Under the pieces are notes generated by a model. The model saw nothing but the letters and a program-made list of their open reading frames with translations, had not been told where the DNA came from and ran no database searches. This document shows positions 34,232 through 44,179 of a DNA stretch of 64,000 nt, piece after piece. How positions within the stretch are numbered: the first letter of the stretch is position 1; each line of letters starts with the position of its first letter. The stretch is from contig NZ_BCWV01000007.1 of the NCBI RefSeq assembly GCF_001894765.1, positions 180,922 to 244,921 of the forward strand. Direction: 5' to 3'. A program made the position numbers and the translations under genes. The stretch comes from Rhodococcoides corynebacterioides NBRC 14404 (GTDB lineage: Bacteria; Actinomycetota; Actinomycetes; Mycobacteriales; Mycobacteriaceae).

Positions 34232-35620
34232 GTGACCAGCACTTCCGCGGACCAGGTTCCCACCGACGGTCCGACAACCGACGCCGACGTGGTCGACGGG
34301 GTTCCCCGCAGCCGCATCGTCGTCGCCTCGATGGTGGGTACCTCCATCGAATTCTTCGACTTCTACATCTACGCCACCGCCGCCGTGCTGGTGTTCCCTC
34401 GCCTGTTCTTCCCGGCGGGTAACGACACCACGGCGCTGCTCGCGTCCTTCGCCACCTTCGGCCTGGCGTTCGTCGCTCGGCCGGTCGGCTCCATCCTCTT
34501 CGGTCACTTCGGCGACCGCATCGGCCGCAAGGCGACCCTGGTGGGCTCGTTGCTGACGATGGGCATCGCGACCTTCCTCATCGGACTCCTGCCCACCTAC
34601 GACAGTGTCGGCATCGTCGCCCCGATGCTGCTGGCGCTGATGCGCTTCGCGCAGGGTGTCGGCCTCGGCGGGGAATGGAGCGGAGCAGCCCTGCTGGCGA
34701 CCGAGACCGCGAAGAAGGGCAAGCGTGCGTGGGCTGCCATGTGGCCCCAGCTCGGCGCCCCGATCGGCTTCCTCCTGGCCAACGGCATCTTCCTCGTGCT
34801 GATGACGCTGATGGACTACGACGCCAAGACCTCGGCGTCCGATCACGCCTTCCTCACCTGGGGCTGGCGCGTGCCGTTCCTGCTCAGCGCCGTCATGGTG
34901 ATCATCGGTCTCTACGTACGGCTCAAGCTGGAGGAGACCCCGGTGTTCAAGCGCGCCGTCGCGCAGGGGCAGCGGGTCAAGACGCCGGTGGCGCAGGTCT
35001 TCCGCACCAGCTGGCGGCCGCTCGTCCTGGGCACTTTCGTCATGCTGGCCACCTACACGCTGTTCTACGTGATGACGACGTGGGTGGTCAGCTACGGCAC
35101 CGGCAAGGTGGTCGACGCCAGCGGGGTCGCCGTGTCCATCGCCTACACGGACTTCCTGGGGCTGCAGCTGATCTCGGTGCTGTTCTTCGCCGCGTTCGTC
35201 CCCGTGTCGGGGTGGCTCGCGGACCGATTCGGACGTCGTATCACGCTGATCGTGGTGACGTCGGCGATCATCCTGTTCGGACTGAGCTTCGGATGGTTCG
35301 CGGCCCCGGAGACCGCCACCGCGGGCCGGATGCTGGCCTTCATGTGCGTCGGTCTGGCGCTGATGGGTCTGACCTTCGGACCGATGAGTGCCGTTCTGCC
35401 GGAACTGTTCCCGACCAACGTCCGCTACACCGGATCGGGCATCTCGTACAACACCGCCTCGATCCTCGGCGCGGCCGTCGCCCCGTTCATCGCCACGTGG
35501 CTGGTGAACTCCTACGGCGTCGCCTGGGTGGGTGTCTACCTCGCCGTGGCGGCGGCGCTGACCCTGTTCGCGCTGATCGTCATGCGCGAGACGCGCGATC
35601 GGGATCTCGACCGGGTCTGA
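34232..35620 (+). CDS. MFS transporter, metabolite:H+ symporter (MHS) family
   Basis: 462 residues with 12 predicted helices. The family opening SMVGTSIEFFDFYIYATAAVLVFP, the loop 2-3 signature GHFGDRIGRKATLVGSLL and GLGGEWSGAALLATE mark the MHS branch (ShiA/ProP/KgtP-like), which imports organic acids or compatible solutes with protons. CAGGAG (34219-34224) supports GTG 34232; longer frames run antisense to the membrane protein. TATTTT (34158-34163) is a possible -10. Substrate unknown; its position beside acs makes an organic acid plausible. Confidence 0.88.
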   Translation: MTSTSADQVPTDGPTTDADVVDGVPRSRIVVASMVGTSIEFFDFYIYATAAVLVFPRLFFPAGNDTTALLASFATFGLAFVARPVGSILFGHFGDRIGRKATLVGSLLTMGIATFLIGLLPTYDSVGIVAPMLLALMRFAQGVGLGGEWSGAALLATETAKKGKRAWAAMWPQLGAPIGFLLANGIFLVLMTLMDYDAKTSASDHAFLTWGWRVPFLLSAVMVIIGLYVRLKLEETPVFKRAVAQGQRVKTPVAQVFRTSWRPLVLGTFVMLATYTLFYVMTTWVVSYGTGKVVDASGVAVSIAYTDFLGLQLISVLFFAAFVPVSGWLADRFGRRITLIVVTSAIILFGLSFGWFAAPETATAGRMLAFMCVGLALMGLTFGPMSAVLPELFPTNVRYTGSGISYNTASILGAAVAPFIATWLVNSYGVAWVGVYLAVAAALTLFALIVMRETRDRDLDRV

Positions 35621-35627
35621 ACCGACT

Positions 35628-35691
35628 CCCGCGCTGCCTCCGTGCTCGCGCGCTGCATGCTCGCAGCGCCGGTGCACGGTGGCAGCGCGGG
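35628..35691. repeat. Dispersed hairpin repeat at a convergent junction, copy 2
   Basis: CCCGCGCTGCC (35628-35638) pairs perfectly with GGCAGCGCGGG (35681-35691); the centre reads CTCGCGCGCTGC...GCAGCG, the same layout and words as 11995-12066. Again it lies between genes that end toward each other (MHS transporter and acs). Confidence 0.75.
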
Positions 35692-35730
35692 AAGGTGGGG
35701 CGGGACGGTAGGGGTCGGGGGAGGCGAGAA

Positions 35731-37710
35731 CTACTTCGCGTTCGCCTGACTGATCGCGTCGAACACGGCCGGGTCGACCAGGGTCGAGGTGTCGCCCAGG
35801 TCGCGGCCCTCGGCGACGTCGCGCAGCAGGCGGCGCATGATCTTGCCGGAGCGGGTCTTCGGCAGCTCGGGGACCACCGTGATCTGCCGTGGCTTCGCAA
35901 TCGGCGAGATCTCCTTGCTCACCTGGGCCTTGAGCTCGGCGATCAGCTCGTCACCGGTGTTCTCGACGCCGCCACGCAGGATCACGAAGGCCACGATGCC
36001 CTGGCCGGTGGTCTCGTCCGACGCCCCGACGACGGCCGCCTCGGCCACGCCGTGATGGCTCACCAGCGCGGACTCCACCTCGGAGGTGGAGATGCGGTGG
36101 CCGGAGACGTTCATGACGTCGTCGACGCGGCCGAGGACCCAGAGGTCGCCGTCGTCGTCGAACCGGGCGCCGTCGCCGGCGAAGTACCAGCCCTCGGTGG
36201 CGTACCGCGACCAGTAGGTGTCCTTGTAGCGCTCCATGTCGCCCCAGATGCCGCGGAGCATCGAAGGCCACGGCTCGTCGAGCACCAGGTAGCCGTTGCC
36301 GCCGGGGCCGAGGGGCTTGGCCTCGTCGTCGACGATCTTGGCGGAGATGCCCGGCAGCGGCGTCTGCGCCGATCCCGGCTTCGTGTGGGTGATGCCGGGG
36401 AGCGGCGAGACCATGATGGCCCCGGTCTCGGTCTGCCACCACGTGTCGACGATGGGCGCCGTGCCCCCACCGACGACGTCGCGGAACCAACGCCAGGCCT
36501 CGGGGTTGATGGGCTCACCGACACTGCCCAGCAGGCGGATCGACGACAGGTCGTGGGCGTCGGGGATCTGGCGGCCCCACTTCATGAACGTGCGCACCAG
36601 CGTCGGCGCGGTGTAGTAGATGGTGACGCCGTACTTCTCGACGATGTTCCAGTGACGGTGCTCGTCGGGCGAATTCGGCGTTCCCTCGTAGACCACCTGC
36701 GTCGCGCCGTTGGCGAGCGGGCCGTAGACGATGTAGCTGTGCCCGGTGACCCAGCCGATGTCGGCGGTGCACCAGTAGACGTCCTTGCCCTGCTTGTGGT
36801 CGAAGACGTAGTGGTGCGTGTAGGCGGTCTGGGTGAGGTAGCCGCCGGAGGTGTGGATGATGCCCTTCGGCTTCCCCGTGGTTCCCGAGGTGTACAGGAT
36901 GAACAGCGGGTGCTCGCTGTCGAACGGCTGCGCCTCGTGCTCCGCGGACGCCTGCCCGACGGTCTCGTGCCACCAGAGATCGCGACCCTCGGTCCACGGG
37001 GTGTCGATCTCGGTCCGCTGGACCACGAGCACGTGCTCGATGGACTCGGCGCCGTCGACCGCCTCGTCGACGGATTCCTTCAGCGGCGCCGCCTTGCCGC
37101 GACGCCACTGCCCGTCGGTGGTGACGACGAGCTTGGCCTGCGCGTCGTCGATACGCGAGCGCAGGGCGGACGAGGAGAAGCCGGCGAAGACGACGCTGTG
37201 CGTCAGGCCGAGCCGTGCGCAGGCGAGCATGGAGACGATGGCCTCGGGGACCATCGGCATGTAGATGGCGACGCGATCGCCGGCGACGAGGCCGAGATCG
37301 GTGAAGGCGTTGGCGGCACGGCTGACCTCGGCGAGGAGGTCGCTGTAGGTGAGGTCGCGGCTGTCGCCGGGCTCGCCCTCCCAGTGGATGGCCACCTGGT
37401 CGCCGCGGCCCTCGTGCACGTGCCGGTCGACGCAGTTGTACGCGACGTTGAGCTCGCCGCCGACGAACCACTTGGCGACGGGGGCGTCCGACCAGTCGAG
37501 GACCTCCTGGAACGGGGTGTGCCAGTGCAGGCGACCGGCCTGCTCGGCCCAGAAGGCGAGTCGGTCCTGCTCGGCGGCCTGGTAGAGCTCGGCGCCGGCA
37601 TTGGCCTGGCGCGCGAAGTCCTCGCTCGGAGCGTAGGAGACGGGGTGTTCCGACTCCGTCGTGTCGGTCGTTGCCGCGGCTGCGTCGCCGCCGGTCACCG
37701 TCTCGGTCAT
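35731..37710 (-). CDS. acs: Acetyl-CoA synthetase (AMP-forming)
   Basis: 659 residues, full length. Motifs: YTSGTTGKPKGI (ATP binding), WWQTETG, YFAGDGARFDDDGDLWVLGRVDD and the C-terminal PKTRSGKIMRR, whose second Lys is the site of regulatory acetylation in this family. It activates acetate to acetyl-CoA for growth on or salvage of acetate. CCAGGAGC precedes the ATG. A CRP palindrome at 37751-37766 overlaps a TACCCT -10 (complement of 37755-37760), so CRP probably controls it, most simply as a repressor by position. Rv3667 orthologue by order. Confidence 0.96.
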   Translation of the reverse strand: MTETVTGGDAAAATTDTTESEHPVSYAPSEDFARQANAGAELYQAAEQDRLAFWAEQAGRLHWHTPFQEVLDWSDAPVAKWFVGGELNVAYNCVDRHVHEGRGDQVAIHWEGEPGDSRDLTYSDLLAEVSRAANAFTDLGLVAGDRVAIYMPMVPEAIVSMLACARLGLTHSVVFAGFSSSALRSRIDDAQAKLVVTTDGQWRRGKAAPLKESVDEAVDGAESIEHVLVVQRTEIDTPWTEGRDLWWHETVGQASAEHEAQPFDSEHPLFILYTSGTTGKPKGIIHTSGGYLTQTAYTHHYVFDHKQGKDVYWCTADIGWVTGHSYIVYGPLANGATQVVYEGTPNSPDEHRHWNIVEKYGVTIYYTAPTLVRTFMKWGRQIPDAHDLSSIRLLGSVGEPINPEAWRWFRDVVGGGTAPIVDTWWQTETGAIMVSPLPGITHTKPGSAQTPLPGISAKIVDDEAKPLGPGGNGYLVLDEPWPSMLRGIWGDMERYKDTYWSRYATEGWYFAGDGARFDDDGDLWVLGRVDDVMNVSGHRISTSEVESALVSHHGVAEAAVVGASDETTGQGIVAFVILRGGVENTGDELIAELKAQVSKEISPIAKPRQITVVPELPKTRSGKIMRRLLRDVAEGRDLGDTSTLVDPAVFDAISQANAK

Positions 37711-37750
37711 GGTGCTCCTGGCCCCTCTCGGACTGGACTTGTTTGACGAA

Positions 37751-37766
37751 TGTGAGGGTAGTCACG
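37751..37766. promoter_or_regulatory. CRP-type palindrome over the acs promoter
   Basis: TGTGAGGGTAGTCACG matches TGTGA-N6-TCACA in 9 of 10 fixed positions. Its centre is 48 bp before the acs start. On the acs strand the hexamer TACCCT inside it reads as the -10 box. The divergent dppA start is 345 bp away. Confidence 0.65.
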
Positions 37767-37898
37767 TGTGACCGGCGCCGCACCGTTGCATCGGGCAGCA
37801 CGACGACGTGTGCGCCGAGAGGTCGATTGGGCGCGACGGGCGGTGGTCTGCGGCGACGGGCGGCGACCGGGCCGAAAAACCGTCCCATCAGGCTGTCC

Positions 37899-37916
37899 GA
37901 CCGGACCGGTCCGGTC
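37899..37916. promoter_or_regulatory. Perfect 18-bp palindrome in the acs-dppA region
   Basis: GACCGGACCGGTCCGGTC is an uninterrupted 18-bp palindrome 188 bp before acs and 195 bp before dppA. It could be an operator or a supercoiling-sensitive element. TACAGT at 37990-37995 is a possible dppA -10. The 400-bp region holds no gene. Confidence 0.45.
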
Positions 37917-38110
37917 CGGCCCGAATTACGGCTGTGTTTCGGCGGGCGCCAATTTCGGGGGACTCGACGACACGGGTCCGGAGTGTGTCTACAGTCAAGC
38001 GAATATCCGGGTCGCACCATCGCATGCGGCCCACACCCGAGCCCGTGGACGTCCACGGAAACTGTCGAGGGCAGCACCCTGTCCCGCAGGACATGTATGG
38101 AGGATCGATT

Positions 38111-39727
38111 GTGAGGATCAAGCGCGCGCTCGCGATCGTGTCGGTCGGCTTCGTGGCCGTCGGCATGCTCGCGGCCTGTGGTGGCGGGGGAGGTTCCTCC
38201 AGCGCGGAGGGCGTCTACAGCCTCTACATCGGCGAGCCCGAGAACCCCCTGGTTCCCGGCAACACCACCGAGAGCGAGGGCAACCAGGTCCTCAAGGCCC
38301 TCTTCACTCCGCTGGTGACGTACAGCGACGAGACCAGCGAGGTCGAGTACAACGGCGTCGCGGAGTCCGTCGAGTCGGACGACCAGGTCACCTGGACCAT
38401 CAAGCTCAAGCCGGACTGGACGTTCCACGACGGCACGCCGGTGACCGCGAAGTCCTACGTCGACGCGTGGAACTACACGGCGAACTCGACCAACGCATAC
38501 CAGGCGTCGTACTTCTTCGAGAACGTCGCCGGCTACGACGATCTGCAGGCCGCCGACGGCGCCGCCCCCGCCGCGACCGCGATGTCCGGCCTGACGGCGG
38601 TGGACGACACCACGATTCGCGTGCAGCTGAAGGAGCCGTTCGCGATCTACCCGGTGACGCTGGGCTACTCGGCGTTCTCGCCGCTGCCCGAGGCGTTCTA
38701 CGCGGATCCGGATGCGTTCGGTCGCAAGCCGATCGGCAACGGCCCGTTCAAGGCCGACCAGGACTTCGTCCAGGGCCAGGGCATCACCCTGACCAAGTAC
38801 GACGACTACAAGGGCGACGATCCGGCGCAGGCGCAGGGCGTGCAGTTCAAGGTCTACACCGAGCTCAGCACCGGCTACACCGACGTCCAGGCCGGCGGCC
38901 TCGACGTGATGCTGGACCTGCCCTCCGACGCCTGGGCCACCGCCCGCGACCAGTTCGGTGACCGCTACGCCGAGCGTGCGCGTCCCGACATCACGGCTCT
39001 CGGATTCCCGACGTACGACCCGCGGTACTCCGATCCCCGTGTGCGCGAGGCCTTCTCGATGGCGATCGACCGCAAGGCGATCACCGAGGCGATCTTCACC
39101 AACACCCGTACCCCGGCGGCCTCCTTCGGCTCCCCCGTGGTCGACGGTTACCGCGAGGACGCCTGCGGCACCAAGTGCGAGCTGAACGTCGAGCGCGCGA
39201 ACCAGCTTCTGGACGAGGCCGGCTTCGACCGGTCGCAGCCGGTGGACCTGTGGTTCAACGCCGGTGCGGCGCACGACACCTGGATGACCGCGATCGGCAA
39301 CCAGCTGCGCACCAACCTCGGTGTGGAGTACGTCCTGCGCGGCGACCTCCAGTTCGCCCAGTACCTGCCCCTGCAGGATCAGAAGGGCATGACCGGTCCG
39401 TTCCGCTCCGGCTGGATCATGGACTACCCGTCGCTGTACAACTTCCTCGCTCCGACCTACAGCACGGCGGCTCTCCCGCCGGCCGGGTCGAACAAGCCGT
39501 TCTACTCCAACCCGGAGTTCGACGCGGCCCTGTCGGCCGGTAACAACGCCGACAGCCTGGAGGACGCGACCACGCAGTACCAGCGGGCCGAGGACATCCT
39601 GTTCCGCGACCTGCCGGCCACTCCGCTGTTCTACGGTCTGAACCAGGCCGTGTGGAGCGACCGCGTGGACAACGTCAAGATCGACCTGTTCGGTGACATC
39701 GAAGTCGCGGACGTCACGGTCAACTGA
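38111..39727 (+). CDS. dppA: Peptide ABC transporter substrate-binding lipoprotein
   Basis: 538 residues from GTG 38111. The lipoprotein signal ends LAAC (Cys23), followed by a Gly/Ser linker. The SBP_bac_5 fold shows VYSLYIGEPENPLVPGNTTESEG, VTWTIKLKPDWTFHDGTPVTAKSYVDAWNYT and GFPTYDPRYSDPRVREAFSMAIDR. It captures oligopeptides (or, in mycobacteria, haem has also been reported for DppA) outside the membrane and delivers them to DppBC. GGAGG precedes the start. Three stem-loops follow before dppB, which fits the usual excess of binding protein over permease. Rv3666c orthologue by order. Confidence 0.93.
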   Translation: MRIKRALAIVSVGFVAVGMLAACGGGGGSSSAEGVYSLYIGEPENPLVPGNTTESEGNQVLKALFTPLVTYSDETSEVEYNGVAESVESDDQVTWTIKLKPDWTFHDGTPVTAKSYVDAWNYTANSTNAYQASYFFENVAGYDDLQAADGAAPAATAMSGLTAVDDTTIRVQLKEPFAIYPVTLGYSAFSPLPEAFYADPDAFGRKPIGNGPFKADQDFVQGQGITLTKYDDYKGDDPAQAQGVQFKVYTELSTGYTDVQAGGLDVMLDLPSDAWATARDQFGDRYAERARPDITALGFPTYDPRYSDPRVREAFSMAIDRKAITEAIFTNTRTPAASFGSPVVDGYREDACGTKCELNVERANQLLDEAGFDRSQPVDLWFNAGAAHDTWMTAIGNQLRTNLGVEYVLRGDLQFAQYLPLQDQKGMTGPFRSGWIMDYPSLYNFLAPTYSTAALPPAGSNKPFYSNPEFDAALSAGNNADSLEDATTQYQRAEDILFRDLPATPLFYGLNQAVWSDRVDNVKIDLFGDIEVADVTVN

Positions 39728-39735
39728 TCGAACAC

Positions 39736-39834
39736 CCGGTGGGGCGTTCTGCCTGACAGCGGAGCGCCCCACCGGTGCGTGACCTATCGGCCCGTGCCGT
39801 TCGGCACGGCAACGGTCCGTGCCCCTTCGGCACG
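39736..39834 (+). other. Triple stem-loop between dppA and dppB
   Basis: Stem 1: CCGGTGGGGCG (39736-39746)/CGCCCCACCGG (39765-39775). Stem 2: CCGTGCC/GGCACGG within 39792-39809. Stem 3: CGTGCC (39818-39823)/GGCACG (39829-39834). No T runs. Such arrays usually protect the upstream message and partly attenuate the downstream genes. Confidence 0.7.
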
Positions 39835-39857
39835 AGACCCCTCTCGAGGAGAACCCA

Positions 39858-40781
<924 letters not shown>

Positions 40782-40786
40782 GCACC

Positions 40787-41713
40787 ATGACCTCCGATGC
40801 ACAGCACGCGGCCGCCGAGGGCGAGCCGGGCAACGTCGTCACCGGTGAGGCGCAGGACCTCGTCGGTCAGGCCAGCCTGTGGGGCAACGCGTGGAAGAAG
40901 CTGCGCCGCAGCGCGTTCTTCTGGTTCGGGGCCGTCATCACGCTGGTCCTCGTTCTCATGGCCGTGGTGCCGCAGCTGTTCGCCCGCGGCATCGATCCGC
41001 GCGACTGCACCCTGACGAACACTCGGCTGAAGCCGAGCGCCGAGCACTGGTTCGGCACCGACCTGCAGGGCTGCGACTACTACGCCAACGTCATCTACGG
41101 GGCGCGCATCTCGCTCACCATCGGCCTGCTCGCCGTGATCGGCGTCCTGGTCGTGGGTGTGCTGATCGGTGCTCTCGCAGGCTATTTCGGCGGGTTCCTC
41201 GACAGCCTGCTGGCGCGGTTCACCGACATCTTCTTCGGCATTCCGCTGCTGCTCGGCGCGCTGGTGCTGCTCACGGTGACCAGCGAGCGCACCGTGGTGA
41301 CGGTCGCCCTGGCCCTGGTGGCGTTCGGCTGGATGACCGCCATGCGTCTGGTGCGCTCGTCGGTCATCACCATCAAGCAGAGCGAATACGTCCAGGCCGC
41401 ACAGGCTCTCGGCGCGTCGACGTACCGAATCCTGGTCCGGCACATCCTGCCGAACGCCCTGGCGCCGGTGCTGGTGTACGCCACCATCGCCGTCGGCACG
41501 TTCATCGCCGCGGAGGCGACGCTGTCCTACCTCGGCATCGGGTTGCAGCTGCCCGCGATCTCGTGGGGCCTGCAGATCAACCTGGGCCAGAACTACATCT
41601 CCACCTCGCCGCACCTGGTGCTCTTCCCGGCAGGGTTCCTGTCGGTGACCGTGCTGGCCTTCATCCTCATGGGCGACGCGCTGCGTGACGCGCTCGACCC
41701 GAAACGGAGCTGA
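40787..41713 (+). CDS. dppC: Peptide ABC transporter permease DppC
   Basis: 308 residues. A longer N-terminal cytoplasmic arm (~35 residues) precedes six helices. The periplasmic segment HWFGTDLQGCDYYANVIYGARISL is characteristic of DppC/OppC permeases, and the EAA loop is SEYVQAAQALGASTYRILVRHILPNALAP. Starts at ATG 40787, 5 bp after dppB, and ends 2 bp before dppD. Partner of DppB. Confidence 0.93.
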   Translation: MTSDAQHAAAEGEPGNVVTGEAQDLVGQASLWGNAWKKLRRSAFFWFGAVITLVLVLMAVVPQLFARGIDPRDCTLTNTRLKPSAEHWFGTDLQGCDYYANVIYGARISLTIGLLAVIGVLVVGVLIGALAGYFGGFLDSLLARFTDIFFGIPLLLGALVLLTVTSERTVVTVALALVAFGWMTAMRLVRSSVITIKQSEYVQAAQALGASTYRILVRHILPNALAPVLVYATIAVGTFIAAEATLSYLGIGLQLPAISWGLQINLGQNYISTSPHLVLFPAGFLSVTVLAFILMGDALRDALDPKRS

Positions 41714-41715
41714 CG

Positions 41716-43407
41716 ATGACCGAACGGGCAACATCGGACGCGGGGACCCCGATTCTCGGCGTCTCCGGCCTGACCATCGATTTCGAGGTCGACAAGACCT
41801 GGCGTACGGCCGTGCGCGACGTGTCCTTCGAGGTGGCACGCGGCGAGATCCTCGCCATCGTGGGTGAATCCGGCTCGGGCAAGTCCACGACGGCCATGGC
41901 GATTCCGGGGCTGTTGGCCGACAACAGCCGCGTCGCCGGCAGCATCACCCTGAACGGTCGCGAACTGACGGGCCTGAAGGAGCGCGAGCTGAACGGCGTG
42001 CGCGGCAAGGACATCGCCGTGATCTTCCAGGAGCCGATGACGGCCCTGAACCCGGTCTACACGATCGGCTGGCAGATCACCGAGGCCATCCGCGCGCACA
42101 GCGACGTCACCAAGTCGCAGGCCAAGGATCGCGTCATCGAGCTGCTGCGGTTGGTCGAGATGCCGGAGCCGGAGAAGCGCGTCGGCTACTACCCGCACCA
42201 ACTGTCCGGCGGTCAGCGTCAGCGCGCCATGATCGCCCAGGCTCTCGCGTCCGAGCCCGCCGTGCTCATCGCCGACGAGCCGACGACGGCGCTCGACGTC
42301 ACCGTGCAGGCCGAGATCCTCGAGTTGATGCGGGACCTGCGCGGACGGGTCGACGCCGCGATCGTGCTCATCACCCACGACATGGGCGTGGTCGCCGACA
42401 TGGCCGACCGCATCCTGGTGATGCGCAACGGCGACATCGTCGAGCAGGGCACGGCGGATCACATCTTCCACCGCCCGGACCACGCCTACACCCGCGAACT
42501 GCTCGCGTCCGTGCCGCACCTGGGATCGCGGGCGGGCGAGCAGGGCACCGACGACACGCCGGACGTCACGTACGCGCTCGAACTCCGTGACGCCGTCATC
42601 GAGTACCCCGGGTCGCGCCGATCCGGCGGGTTCCGCGCGGTCGACGGGGTGAGTCTGACCATCGAGCCCGGCGAGGTCGTCGGGCTGGTGGGTGAGTCCG
42701 GATCCGGCAAGTCGACCATCGGCAAGGCCGCCGTCGGTCTGCTGAAGCTGCATTCCGGGTCGCTGTCCGTGGCCGGCACCGACATCACGTCGGCGTCCAC
42801 CCGCGCGCTACGCCCGGTGCGCAGCAAGGTGGGCATCGTGTTCCAGGATCCGGGGTCGTCGCTGAACCCGCGCTGGCCCATCGGTCAGTCGATCGCGGAG
42901 CCGATGCTCCTGCACACGGAGATGGACCGTACGCAGCGCAACAAGAAGGTCGAGGAGCTCCTCGACCAGGTGCACCTGTCCCGCGACATGCGCAACCGCT
43001 ACCCGCACCAGCTCTCGGGTGGTCAGCGACAGCGCGTGGGCATCGCGCGGGCACTCGCGCTCGAGCCGACGCTGCTGGTGGCCGACGAGCCGACGTCGGC
43101 CCTCGACGTGTCCGTGCAGGCCAAGGTGCTGGAGCTGTTCCAGGAACTGCAGCGCGAATACGGCTTCGCATGCCTGTTCATCTCGCACGACCCGGCCGTC
43201 GTCGAGGTGCTCGCGCGACGCATCGCGGTGATGAGCAAGGGCAAGCTGGTCGAGTTCGACCGCACCGACCGCATCCTGCGCTCGCCCACCGACCCGTACA
43301 CCAAGCGCCTGCTCGCCGCGGTGCCCGTGCCGGACCCGGAGCAGCAGGCCGTGCGACGTCGGGAGCGGGCGGAACTGCTCGCCGCCGAGCGTGCGGGCGG
43401 TCGGTAG
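41716..43407 (+). CDS. dppD: Peptide ABC transporter ATPase, fused DppD-DppF
   Basis: 563 residues with two complete nucleotide-binding domains. Each has Walker A (GESGSGKSTT near 53; GESGSGKSTI near 329), the signature LSGGQRQR and a Walker B with ADEPT. Each also has the oligopeptide-family C-terminal extension (HIFHRPDHAYTRELLASVPH; ILRSPTDPYTKRLLAAVPVP). It powers import through DppBC. The fused form replaces separate DppD and DppF subunits, as in mycobacterial Rv3663c. The TAG stop also forms the -10 hexamer of the next gene. Confidence 0.94.
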   Translation: MTERATSDAGTPILGVSGLTIDFEVDKTWRTAVRDVSFEVARGEILAIVGESGSGKSTTAMAIPGLLADNSRVAGSITLNGRELTGLKERELNGVRGKDIAVIFQEPMTALNPVYTIGWQITEAIRAHSDVTKSQAKDRVIELLRLVEMPEPEKRVGYYPHQLSGGQRQRAMIAQALASEPAVLIADEPTTALDVTVQAEILELMRDLRGRVDAAIVLITHDMGVVADMADRILVMRNGDIVEQGTADHIFHRPDHAYTRELLASVPHLGSRAGEQGTDDTPDVTYALELRDAVIEYPGSRRSGGFRAVDGVSLTIEPGEVVGLVGESGSGKSTIGKAAVGLLKLHSGSLSVAGTDITSASTRALRPVRSKVGIVFQDPGSSLNPRWPIGQSIAEPMLLHTEMDRTQRNKKVEELLDQVHLSRDMRNRYPHQLSGGQRQRVGIARALALEPTLLVADEPTSALDVSVQAKVLELFQELQREYGFACLFISHDPAVVEVLARRIAVMSKGKLVEFDRTDRILRSPTDPYTKRLLAAVPVPDPEQQAVRRRERAELLAAERAGGR

Positions 43408-43416
43408 ATTCGCCCC

Positions 43417-44166
43417 GTGACCGATCCGCTGGCTCCGCTCCTCGACCTACCGGGCGTTCGCGATGCCGCCGACCGCGCCCGCGACGCGCTGGCCGAGGTG
43501 CACCGGCACAAGGCGAACAGACGGGGATGGCCCGCAACGGCCGCCGAAGCGGCGGTGCGGGCGGCCCGGGCGTCTGCGGTGATCGAGGGGTCCTCGACCG
43601 CCGTCGCGGACGACGGCACGGCCCCGCCGATTCTGGCCGGTGCGCTGCGGGTGGCGCAGGCGCTCGACGGCGATGCGCTCACCGGCACCGTCGGGACCTG
43701 GCGACGCGCCCCGCTCCAGGCGCTGGCCCGCCTGCATCTGCTGGCCGCGGCGGACCTGGTCGACGACCAGGATCAGCTCGGCCGGCCGCGGGCGGGGGAC
43801 GACGTCGCGCAGCGGTTGTCGATCCTCGCCGACCTCGTGACCGGCGGGACGCGGGCGCCGGCGCCGGTGGTCGCGGCGATCGTCCACGGTGAGTTGGTGT
43901 CGCTCCGGCCGTTCGGGACGGCCGACGGCGTGGTCGCGCGCGCGGCGTCGCGGCTGGTCGCCGTCGCGTCCGGCCTCGACCCTCACAATCTGGGCGTGCC
44001 GGAGGAGAGCTGGGCCAAGCGTCTCGCCGCCTACCGCACGGGGGTCGAGGGCTTCGCGGACGGCACCGAACGCGGCGTGGGGAGCTGGGTTCTGTTGTGC
44101 TGTGGGTCGTTCGAGGCGGGCGCCGCCGAGGCGACGACGATCGCGGAGAACGCGCAGCCTGCCTGA
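43417..44166 (+). CDS. Degenerate Fic-like protein (Rv3662c-type)
   Basis: 249 residues, helical. ASAVIEGSSTAV resembles the inhibitory (S/T)xxxE(G/N) helix context of Fic proteins. RPFGTADGVVAR occupies the place of the Fic active-site loop HPFxxGNGRxxR, with the catalytic His changed to Arg and GNGR lost. AMPylation is therefore unlikely; a structural or regulatory role is possible. TAGATT (43405-43410), using the dppD stop, ends 6 nt before GTG 43417, so it may have its own leaderless transcript besides read-through from dpp. A shared hairpin follows. Confidence 0.7.
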   Translation: MTDPLAPLLDLPGVRDAADRARDALAEVHRHKANRRGWPATAAEAAVRAARASAVIEGSSTAVADDGTAPPILAGALRVAQALDGDALTGTVGTWRRAPLQALARLHLLAAADLVDDQDQLGRPRAGDDVAQRLSILADLVTGGTRAPAPVVAAIVHGELVSLRPFGTADGVVARAASRLVAVASGLDPHNLGVPEESWAKRLAAYRTGVEGFADGTERGVGSWVLLCCGSFEAGAAEATTIAENAQPA

Positions 44167-44179
44167 CCCGCACATGACA

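Noticed and set aside
34675..37746. A ~1000-codon plus-strand frame opposite acs
   Set aside because: It crosses the end of the MHS transporter and runs antisense to the complete acs gene; composition is that of a shadow frame.
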